Origin: CAVVJA01 sp963801715 | GTDB lineage: Bacteria; Actinomycetota; Actinomycetes; Mycobacteriales; Jatrophihabitantaceae | Assembly (NCBI GenBank): GCA_963801715.1 | Contig: CAWDGB010000023.1 | Span: forward strand, 27,698 to 91,697 | Direction: 5' to 3' | Length of the DNA: 64,000 nt | Part shown: positions 9,310 through 16,549 of the stretch, in pieces | Layout: each line of letters starts with the position of its first letter | How positions within the stretch are numbered: the stretch's first letter is position 1 | Notes under the pieces: generated by a model | What the model was told of the DNA's origin: nothing | Seen by the model: only the letters and a program-made list of their open reading frames with translations | Databases searched by the model: none | Program-made: the position numbers and the translations under genes

Positions 9310-10146
9310 ATGCCGGCGTGGATCTGCGTCACATGCGGCGTGCAGTACCCAGACACCGACCGGCCTCCGGGCGCCTGCCCAATCTGTGAGGACGAACGCC
9401 AATACGTGGGCTGGCACGGCCAGCAGTGGACGACCATGGCCGAGATCGCCGGCAGCCACACGGTGCTCGTGCGGAACGAGGAGGCTGACCTGGTCGGCAT
9501 CGGCGTCGAACCGTCCTTCGCGATCGGCCAGCGCGCATTACTGGTGCGCACCGCGCACGGCAACGTGCTGTGGGACTGTATCTCGCTGCTCGACGAGCAC
9601 GCCCGTGGGCAGATAGCCGCCCTCGGCGGAATCGCCGCAATCTGCCTGTCCCACCCGCACTTCTATGCCGCCAACGTCGAGTTCGCCGACGCGTTCGACG
9701 CGCGCATCTTCATCCCGCGCGCCGACCGGCACTGGATCCAGCGACCGTCCCCGCGGATCGAGCTGTTCGATGACGACATCGAACCGGTGCCTGGCCTCAC
9801 CCTGGCCCGCATCGGCGGACACTTCGACGGCGCCGCCGTGCTGCACTGGCCTGCTGGCTCCGACCAGCGGGGCGCGCTGCTCACCGGAGACACCATCACC
9901 GTTGTGCAAGACCGCGATTGGGTCAGTTTCATGTGGAGCTTCCCCAACCTCATCCCCCTCGATCAGGCCACCGTCCTCGACATCGCCCGCCGAGTCGAAC
10001 GATTCACCTTCGACCGGGTCTACGGCGGCTGGTGGGGACGGGTCGTCGTCGAGGATGGCGCTGGCGCCATCCGCCGCTCCGCCGACCGCTACGTCGCACG
10101 CCTCAACGGCCAACGACCACCACCGCAAGTCGGCCGATCCCGGTAG
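9310..10146 (+). CDS. Zinc-ribbon metallo-beta-lactamase-fold protein
   Basis: 278 aa; ATG preceded by AAAGGAG. Residues 1-30 form a rubredoxin-like ribbon with Cys6/Cys9 and Cys23/Cys26 (CVTC, CPIC). The rest reads as an MBL-fold hydrolase core, but the usual HxHxDH metal motif appears only as SHPHFYAAN at about 114-122 (His115, His117, no DH). A later GGHFDGAAVLHW and LLTGDTI match the family's downstream metal-ligand strands. It is therefore a degenerate or single-metal member. Substrate unknown. Stands alone. Confidence 0.75.
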   Translation: MPAWICVTCGVQYPDTDRPPGACPICEDERQYVGWHGQQWTTMAEIAGSHTVLVRNEEADLVGIGVEPSFAIGQRALLVRTAHGNVLWDCISLLDEHARGQIAALGGIAAICLSHPHFYAANVEFADAFDARIFIPRADRHWIQRPSPRIELFDDDIEPVPGLTLARIGGHFDGAAVLHWPAGSDQRGALLTGDTITVVQDRDWVSFMWSFPNLIPLDQATVLDIARRVERFTFDRVYGGWWGRVVVEDGAGAIRRSADRYVARLNGQRPPPQVGRSR

Positions 10147-10601
10147 CCATCGCGGCCGCCGGCCGTGGCTGGATGGAAACGTGAGCTGGTAGGGCAGGCG
10201 GCTCACAAGACAATTCCGCGCCTCCGCGAAACGGAACCGTTGTCCGACTCGTCGCGCTGCGAGTTTCGCGACGTCACGGGACTGCCGGTTGGATGGGAAG
10301 CAAGAGCCCGGCGACGTCGTCAACGGTGCGAGGTCACGACCCGATGTTCCGCAATCGGCGCTCGAGAAGCCGTACATTGCGACGACGCAGCGCACGATCT
10401 CCGTCGATAAAGCACCTGCGGCCGGGTGAAGGCGTCGGCAGATGAATCTGTATTTGGCGCCTCGACGAACGCCATGGACCGCTCATGGCCGATGTGCGCG
10501 CGGTGCTGCGTACGCTCGTGCCGTCTGTGTCGAATCGGGCTGCCGCCGTTCGTGGACAAGGTGGAGGGTGGCCACAGGGGCCATCCGGCAAAGGAGGAGA
10601 C
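10147..10601. other. Intergenic, no gene seen
   Basis: About 455 bases with no family-like translation on either strand. It must contain the promoter of the YciI gene, whose strong AAAGGAGGAGAC ribosome site is at the 3' end. Confidence 0.4.
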
Positions 10602-10967
10602 ATGACCGAGTACCTCATCGCCTTCAACGACGAGTGGGTGCCCGACCACGCGGTCGAGGACCTGCGCGAGAAGGCCGAGGTTGTAAGGGCGTTGGTGGCA
10701 GAGATGAAGGCTGCCGGGGTCTTCGTGTTCACCGGCGGCCTGGACGATGCTGCCCCCGTGTTCAGTGTCGATGCGTCGAGCGGCACGCCGCTGTTCACCG
10801 ACGGTCCGTTCGTCGAGTCCAAGGAGCACCTCGGCGGCTTCGCCGTGGTGGATGTGGCCGACGAGGAGGCGGCGCGGCTGTGGGCAGGAAAGATCGCGGT
10901 GGCCTGCGGTTGGCCGCAGGAGGTGCGACGGTTCCGGGTCCCCATGCAACGTCCAGAGATTTCTTAA
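10602..10967 (+). CDS. YciI-family (DGPF-type) protein
   Basis: 121 aa. The start ATG follows an almost perfect AAAGGAGGAGAC site. The motif TDGPFVESKEHLGGF at about residues 66-80 is the hallmark of the YCII-related family, a dimeric ferredoxin-like fold often encoded beside ECF sigma factors. No sigma factor is adjacent here. Biochemical role unknown. Intact. Confidence 0.85.
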   Translation: MTEYLIAFNDEWVPDHAVEDLREKAEVVRALVAEMKAAGVFVFTGGLDDAAPVFSVDASSGTPLFTDGPFVESKEHLGGFAVVDVADEEAARLWAGKIAVACGWPQEVRRFRVPMQRPEIS

Positions 10968-11162
10968 CGGAATCTGCGGGCGTTCCTACTGCGAGGCTCT
11001 GCTCCGGATTCTTGTAGATACCACCGGTTGTTTCCTCCTGACCCAGAGACATCTCGATAGGCGCTCATCGGCCGCGGTAAGAACGACTGCGGGGACGTGC
11101 TTGTGAGGATTGGGGTCGGTCGGCTGCACCGGACGGGCCGTTGGCCCAATCGTCCGGGTCCC

Positions 11163-11168
11163 TACGCT
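11163..11168 (+). promoter_or_regulatory. Candidate -10 box for leaderless VOC gene
   Basis: TACGCT fits the actinobacterial TANNNT -10 consensus and ends 7 bases before the ATG at 11176, so transcription would begin at or next to the start codon. No good -35 is required in this class. Inference only. Confidence 0.35.
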
Positions 11169-11175
11169 TGAGGGC

Positions 11176-11616
11176 ATGACGATCCTGCGGATGGACAACG
11201 TCGGCATTGTCTTCGACGACCTCGACACGGCTGTCGCGTTCTTTGTCGAACTCGGCCTAGAGCTGGAGGGCAAGATGACAGTGGAGGGAGAGTGGTCGGA
11301 CCGCATCGTCGGACTCGACGGCCAGCGCGTCGACGTCGCCATGATGCGGACTCCGGACGGCCACAGCAAGCTCGAGCTGATGAGCTACCAGAAGCCGACC
11401 ATGATCAGGCCCGAGCCGCAGAACGCACCGCCGAATACACTAGGAATCCGTCGCCTCATGTTCGCCGTCGACGATATTGAGGAGACCATCGCCCGACTGC
11501 GAACCCATGGCGCCGAGCTCATCGGCGAGGTGGTGCGGTACGAGGACATCTTTCTGCTCTGCTACCTCCGCGGCCCCGAAGGCGTCATCGTCGCGCTGGC
11601 CGAGGAACTCAGCTGA
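11176..11616 (+). CDS. VOC-superfamily (glyoxalase/bleomycin-resistance fold) protein
   Basis: 146 aa, starting MTILRMDNVGIVFDDLDTAV, the first beta-alpha-beta module of the VOC fold. The second module starts IRRLMFAVDDIEETIARL and ends YLRGPEGVIVALAEEL, with the metal-side Glu in GPEG. Upstream in-frame codons (from 11110) give an implausible extension, and the chosen ATG fits a leaderless promoter. Such proteins are metal-dependent isomerases, dioxygenases or drug-binding proteins; which cannot be said. Confidence 0.85.
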   Translation: MTILRMDNVGIVFDDLDTAVAFFVELGLELEGKMTVEGEWSDRIVGLDGQRVDVAMMRTPDGHSKLELMSYQKPTMIRPEPQNAPPNTLGIRRLMFAVDDIEETIARLRTHGAELIGEVVRYEDIFLLCYLRGPEGVIVALAEELS

Positions 11617-11771
11617 ACCATTCGGAGGCGGCAACGGCATACCTGTCCGCCGCAGCCAGGACGGCTGTGATTGCCAATCTGAGTCGGTCCGCTCGGCCTC
11701 GAAGATCGGACACATCGGCATCTCGGCGTTCGAGGACGACACCGCGTGTGTACCTCCGCCGCGACCCGGTT

Positions 11772-12419
11772 TCATTTCACCACCCGGTACTTTAGGTGCG
11801 TGACGCCGGGCGCCTCGACGGCCCGGACCTGCTCAAGCTGCACCTCCGCGTCCCCGAGGTTGCCGAAGATGCGAGCACCGTCGCCGAGCAGCACCGGGAC
11901 AACGTGGAGCTCAAGCTCATCCAGCAGTCGCGCTGCCAGGTACTGCTGAGCGATGTTGCCGCCGCCCCAAAGCATGACGTCTTTGCCGCCGGCGGCCTCC
12001 CTCGCCTGTTCGAGCGCGTACCCGATTCCGTCGGTGACGAAGTGGAACGTGGTCCCGCCCTCCATCTCCACGGGATCGCGCGGGTGATGGGTGACGATGA
12101 ACACGGGGTAGTGGTAGGGCGGGTTATCGCCCCACCAGCCCGTCCATTGCTCGTCGCCCCAGGCACCACCACCGATAGGGCCGAACATGTTCCGGCCCAT
12201 CACCGCCGCGCCGATGTTCTCCCTCGATTCCTCGACTATCCGTGCGCTCTCGTTCACCTCGCCGCCTTGCTGGCCGTGGGACTGGCGCCAGGCGGCCAGC
12301 GGAACCACCCAGTCGTGGAGCCGCTCGCCGCCATCGCCGAGCGGGTTCACCTCGCTCTGGTTCGGGCCGGCGACGAAACCGTCCAGCGAGATCGAGATAT
12401 GACACCTAAGCTTGCTCAT
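11772..12419 (-). CDS. Dihydrofolate-reductase-fold (RibD C-terminal-like) oxidoreductase
   Basis: 215 aa; the ATG is preceded by AGGAGG at 5-6 bases. It opens CHISISLDGFVAGPNQS, the usual N-terminus of this family, has VMGRNMFGP in the middle and a nucleotide-binding VMLWGGGNIAQQYL near residue 155. The end, LDELELHVVPVLLGDGARIF, is also typical. These are NADPH-dependent reductases of unknown physiological substrate. Intact and alone on its strand. Confidence 0.88.
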   Translation of the reverse strand: MSKLRCHISISLDGFVAGPNQSEVNPLGDGGERLHDWVVPLAAWRQSHGQQGGEVNESARIVEESRENIGAAVMGRNMFGPIGGGAWGDEQWTGWWGDNPPYHYPVFIVTHHPRDPVEMEGGTTFHFVTDGIGYALEQAREAAGGKDVMLWGGGNIAQQYLAARLLDELELHVVPVLLGDGARIFGNLGDAEVQLEQVRAVEAPGVTHLKYRVVK

Positions 12420-12719
12420 CGTGCCTCCTCAGTAGGCTCCGCTGCGGTCGCGGGGACCCTTGATAGATAGAGAGCAATTGCCGACTGCTGCACCGTCGTT
12501 CGGCGCCGTCACGAGGTAGTCGCAGCCCGCCCGGCCATCTCGACATCACCACCCGGCCGTCTACGTCGGGCTCGTAGCTCCCTTCCGGTTTGGGATGTTT
12601 CTGGCTGCCGGAGACTTCTCCAGGCGCCTGCCTCTCATTGCCCGCGCCATTGCGTGCCACTGGCTCAGGCGTCGTCGCTAGGCAACGCTGCGCCGCGACT
12701 CGTCGTTGGAAATTACACG
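12420..12719. other. Intergenic, nothing seen
   Basis: Three hundred bases between two minus-strand genes without a plausible reading frame or clear promoter beyond the AGGAGG site of the downstream DHFR-like gene. Confidence 0.35.
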
Positions 12720-12720
12720 G

Positions 12721-13022
12721 TCAATCGGCACTCCGCTGAAGTTGCCATGCTGCTTCGAGAGCATCCTCGATCGCACCAGCGTCGCCTCTTGCGAGGTCAG
12801 CGACCACCATCATGTGCTTGCTATAACGGATCGGCACACTGAAGGTTTCGGGAAACTGCCGCAGGACCGAGGCGCGGTAGTCGAAGTCGGCTCGGATCAC
12901 CACATGGGTGTCGTCGAGCTGGCGGGCGACGAGCCTGCCGTGTAGCGCCACTGGGCCAGCCCGTCCGCCGTAGTGCGCCGCACACCATGCAGCGCCTCGG
13001 CCAGCCGGTCTACCTCGTCCAT
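12721..13022 (-). CDS. MmcQ/YjbR-family protein with one frameshift
   Basis: Reconstructed ~100 aa. The first part (MDEVDRLAEALHGVRRTTAD) is in one frame and the rest (HGRLVARQLDDTHVVIRAD, then FPETFSVPIRYSKHMMVVAD) is in another. The switch is near 12940, where TACACGG would read TACCACGG with one C restored. The FPETFSVP and C-terminal IEDALEAAWQL motifs are characteristic of the YjbR fold, a small possibly DNA- or ligand-binding domain of unknown role. It runs in the same direction as the DHFR-like gene. Confidence 0.65.
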
Positions 13023-13085
13023 CTGCAGCACTGCCGCCTTCCGTGCTTGTCTGTGCTCAAAATCACCGGATACGCACCGCAGCCC

Positions 13086-14002
13086 CTACCGGAAGTCGTC
13101 GATGCCTGCGCCGTCGTCCCGTTCCCAGCCGTAGGCGGCGAGGTAGCCCCAGCAGTCGGGTCTGCTGCCGTCGGTGTCGGTGATGCCGTAAGCGTCGGCG
13201 AGCTGGCGAGAGGAGATGATCGTGCCAGCCCAGCGGGCAGCATCGTCTGCCCCGGCGAGCGCGCCAACGCCCCTGGCGACGTAGGTGGGTGATTCGGAGA
13301 TCGCGAAACCGGGGGTCTTGGCACAGGCCTCGCGCCAGGTGGCCTCGGTGACACCGTAGTTTTCCAGCATCCTTTCCGACCGCAGCCAGCCCGGCGTCAC
13401 GCCGACTGCGGTCACCGGATGGACTTCCAGTTCGGCGGTGAGGCCTTTCACGATCCGCTCGACGTTGGCCTTCACCAGGTCGTAGTAAAACCCAACATTG
13501 CGGCGGAACTCGGCGTTGGCCTCCGACGTGCCGTCAGTCATCTCCACCACCAGGCCGCGAGTGCCGTGCGCAGTGGCCGTGCGCAGCATCAGCGGAATCG
13601 CCGCCCGGCTGGTGATCAGGTGCGTGTGCACGCCCATCTGCATCATCCGCAGGCCGCCACGCCAGTCGTGCTCCCACAGCGGCTTGTCCCACTGCATGTA
13701 CCGGTCTCCGCCGAAGATGTCGTTGACCAGCACGTCGAGACGCCCGTGCTCACCGTCGATGCCCGCGACCAGAGCGTCTACCAGGCCGGGATCTTCGTGA
13801 TCAACGACGGTGACGGCGCCCGCGCCTGCAGCGCGGATTAAGTCGCCGGTCTCCTCGATCGTCTCCGGCCTGCCGAGTTCCGAAGGACCGGAGGTCATGC
13901 TGCTGCGCCGGTCGCATAGACGAAGAACCCAGCCCGGGCCAGCTCGATGGCGATTGCCCGGCCCGCACCTCTGGTGGCACCCGCCACCAGGGCAACGCGC
14001 AT
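13086..14002 (-). CDS. Short-chain dehydrogenase/reductase with one frameshift
   Basis: The true start is ATG at 14002 (GAGG 8 bases upstream), giving MRVALVAGATRGAGRAIAIE, the glycine-rich NAD(P)-binding turn. The frame then breaks near 13903, where ACCGGCGCAGC would read ACCGGCCGCAGC, and continues for ~270 aa to the stop at 13086. The catalytic YxxxK is present as YDLVKAN, with LVNDIFGG ahead of it and VTPGWLRSE after it. The product would be ~304 aa. Substrate unknown. The large SDR insert with QWDKPLWEHDW is typical of an actinobacterial subgroup. Confidence 0.8.
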
Positions 14003-14343
14003 GCTGTCAACCTCATCAGCCACCAGATCAGTAAACACGAACAACGGCGGAGCGATCATGAACGGCGCGGATCATCGCCTGGCATGGTCGGACCTACCAG
14101 CCGCGTAAGCAAGTCCGGCCCACACAGTCCAGTAAACCCACCGAGCGCTGCCGCCGGTGCGCGGTGGTGGTGATATCGACGCGCCTTCGAAGCCTGGTGT
14201 TGAACCTGCCGGTGCGCCCAAACCCCTTGGTATCAGGACCTTCCAGGGTCCGCCCGCCGCTGGGTCGTCAAGCGGAGCCAACAGCGTGGATGGTCAAGGT
14301 GCGGTGCGGTCCGACCGGGCGAGCGATTTGCTTCTCTCCGTGG
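14003..14343. other. Intergenic, nothing seen
   Basis: About 340 bases between two minus-strand genes. No protein-like frame; no convincing hairpin. Confidence 0.35.
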
Positions 14344-15855
14344 TTAGGCGCCGGCCGGTACTCCGGGCTGCGTGGTCATGTTGTCTTTGCCGGCATTGAC
14401 CAAGACCAGAACGGCCGCGAACGCCGCGGCGATCAGCCCGAACCCGATCCAGAACGCGAGGTGATAGCCGTGGATCGCCGCGAGCGGGTTGAACGCGGAC
14501 GGTGAGAGGTGATGGGCCACGAGATAGGACGCGACCGCACTCGCATAGAACGTGTTCAACAACGCGGTGCCCAGGGATCCGCCGATCTGCTGGGTCGAGT
14601 TGAGCACCGCGCTGGCGACTCCCGCGTCGTCGTTGTTCACCCCGGCGAGCGCGAGGTTCGAGAGCGGCACGATCACCAGCGCCAGGCCGACGCTCATCAG
14701 TAGCTCTCCGGGCAGAACGGTGGTAACCCAGCTGCTGGTGTCGGAGATGCGGGTGAAGGTGGCCAGACCGATCGCAGCCATAGCGAGCCCGATCAGCATG
14801 AGTGGCTTGGGTCCGGTGCGCGGTAGCAGGCCCGACACCACGCCCGAGGTGACGATGATCCCGGCGCTGAACGGCAGGAATGCGATGCCCGACTTGAGTG
14901 CGCTGTAGCCCAGGTTGTACTGGAAGTAGTAACTCAGGAACAGGAACATCGCGAACAGCCCGGCGAAGACCAGCAGCGACGCGAGATACGAGCCGCCGCG
15001 ATTGCGGTCGAGCACTACCCGCATCGGCAACAGTGGGCTCGCCGAACGCAGCTCGACGAGCACGAACGCGACCAGCAAGATGCCGGCGCCCACGAAGCAG
15101 CTGACGGCCTGGACCGAGAGCCAGCCGACACCGGTCTTGGCCGCTTGGGTGAATCCGTACACGAGGGCGACCAGCCCGGCCGTGCCGAGGATCGCGCCAG
15201 GGATGTCGTATGAGCTGCCGCCCCGGGACTTGCTCTCGGTGATCAGGATCGTGCCGGCAATGAAGGCCACGATCGCGATCGGCACATTGATCAGCAGGCA
15301 CCAGCGCCACGACGCGTACTCGGTCAGTGTGCCGCCCAGGATCAAGCCGATCGCGGCGCCACCTCCCGAGATGGCGCCGTAGACCGCGAACGCCCGAGAC
15401 CGGTCCTTCACCTCGGTGAAGGTCACCGAGATCAGTGACAAGGCAGCGGGCGCGAGCAGCGCCGCGAACCCGCCCTGGACCGCCCGGGCGACGAAGAGCG
15501 TCGCGCCGTTCTGCGCCGCACCGCCGAGCGCCGACGCCGCGGCGAACCCGAGTAGCCCGATCAGGAAGCTCCGCTTACGGCCGGTGTAGTCGGCGATCCG
15601 TCCGCCCAGCAGCAGCAGGCCACCGAACGCAAGGGTGTAGGCGGTGATCGTCCACTGCCGATCAGCGTTGGAGATATTCAGGTCGCGTTGCGCCGAGGGC
15701 AGCGCAATGGTCACGACGGTGCCGTCGAGTACCACCATCAGTTGAGCGATCGCTATCACCGCCAGGGCCCACCATCGGCGGTTGGGTAGTTCTTCGAGTC
15801 GGTTCTCGTGGCCGTCTCGCTCGCCTTGGGCGGCCAGCTCCGCGTCTGAAGCCAT
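14344..15855 (-). CDS. DHA2-family (14-TM) MFS multidrug efflux transporter
   Basis: 503 aa with fourteen predicted membrane segments. Helix 1 contains LMVVLDGTVVTIALPSAQRDL, the DHA2 motif D1, followed by WTITAYTLAFGGLLLLGGRIAD (motif A region) and GRKRSFLIGL. The start ATG has AAGGA about 10 bases upstream; a TTG two codons earlier is also open. Members expel cationic drugs and antibiotics with protons. No TetR or MarR repressor is adjacent, but gene fragments follow upstream. Intact. Confidence 0.9.
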   Translation of the reverse strand: MASDAELAAQGERDGHENRLEELPNRRWWALAVIAIAQLMVVLDGTVVTIALPSAQRDLNISNADRQWTITAYTLAFGGLLLLGGRIADYTGRKRSFLIGLLGFAAASALGGAAQNGATLFVARAVQGGFAALLAPAALSLISVTFTEVKDRSRAFAVYGAISGGGAAIGLILGGTLTEYASWRWCLLINVPIAIVAFIAGTILITESKSRGGSSYDIPGAILGTAGLVALVYGFTQAAKTGVGWLSVQAVSCFVGAGILLVAFVLVELRSASPLLPMRVVLDRNRGGSYLASLLVFAGLFAMFLFLSYYFQYNLGYSALKSGIAFLPFSAGIIVTSGVVSGLLPRTGPKPLMLIGLAMAAIGLATFTRISDTSSWVTTVLPGELLMSVGLALVIVPLSNLALAGVNNDDAGVASAVLNSTQQIGGSLGTALLNTFYASAVASYLVAHHLSPSAFNPLAAIHGYHLAFWIGFGLIAAAFAAVLVLVNAGKDNMTTQPGVPAGA

Positions 15856-15891
15856 GATCAACGTTCCTTTCTCGGCAAGATCGTCTCGGGG

Positions 15892-16050
15892 CTACGCGGC
15901 TTGGGTGGCTTGTCGCAGTGGCGCCAGCGCCTGGCTCCAGGCGATGACCTCCCCAAGAAGCGTGTCGAGCACCTGGGCTTGATGAGCCCCGGGTCTGAGT
16001 TCGGTGAAGTTTTCAAAATCGGTGAACAACGAGAAACCGAGCACGGAGCC
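15892..16050 (-). pseudogene. C-terminal fragment of an NAD(P)H-dependent FMN reductase
   Basis: The minus-strand translation LGFSLFTDFENFTELRPG followed by VLDTLLGEVIAWSQALAPLR matches the C-terminal helix region of flavodoxin-like FMN reductases. Nothing of the flavin-binding N-terminus is present. The upstream end abuts a fragment of a different gene at about 16050, so this is a truncated remnant produced by deletion or a misjoin. Confidence 0.5.
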
Positions 16051-16180
16051 CATCGGGGGCCACCGGCACCTGTGCCATGAGTTCGCTGAACGTCGCCCGC
16101 ATTGTTTGGACATCCGCGCTGGTGTCGAGGCCGCCCTGGTGCAGGATGGCGTCCAAGTGGCGCCGCTGCTCTTTGCCCAT
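16051..16180 (-). pseudogene. N-terminal fragment of an alpha/beta-hydrolase-type gene
   Basis: From an ATG at 16180 the frame reads MGKEQRRHLDAILHQGGLDT and FSELMAQVPVAP, the standard N-terminal cap of actinobacterial esterases of the alpha/beta-hydrolase fold. Similarity stops at about 16055, where a reductase tail in another frame takes over. No nucleophile elbow is present, so it cannot be active. Confidence 0.5.
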
Positions 16181-16243
16181 CACCACACGATCGCCTTGAC
16201 CCAGGTGAGCTGTCCTCACCGGATGATGGTGATTCCGCCCGCC

Positions 16244-16474
16244 CTACTCAGGCCGCTGCGGTCTCGGCCTGATCTGGCGCAGTTCGAGAAGTTCGAGGCC
16301 GAGCGCTTCGATCAGCGCAACGACGCCGAACACCGCGGATCGATCTTCGAGCCAGCCGGTGAGCACGGTCTCGCTGCCCGTCAGCTCAGACACCATCGTG
16401 GGGAAGGCGGACAGAGCGGTAGCCCCGAGCCGACCCCTTATCCGGATCGTGTACAAGCCCTGCGGTGTGGCCAC
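16244..16474 (-). CDS. Small conserved-type hypothetical protein
   Basis: 76 aa from a GTG. The translation (YTIRIRGRLGATALSAF, then TGSETVLTGWLEDRSAVFG and ALIEALGLELLELRQI) is an alpha/beta mini-protein pattern common in Actinobacteria, ending in a C-terminal LGL-LL-L strand. Function unknown. No strong ribosome site. It precedes the fragments at 16.0 kb and follows the LAL regulator on the same strand. Confidence 0.55.
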   Translation of the reverse strand: MATPQGLYTIRIRGRLGATALSAFPTMVSELTGSETVLTGWLEDRSAVFGVVALIEALGLELLELRQIRPRPQRPE

Positions 16475-16549
16475 GGCATCATCGTGCGGCCCGACCTAGT
16501 GAGCCGGCGACGCCGGAATCAGGTGATTACACGCGCCGACACTCGGGGG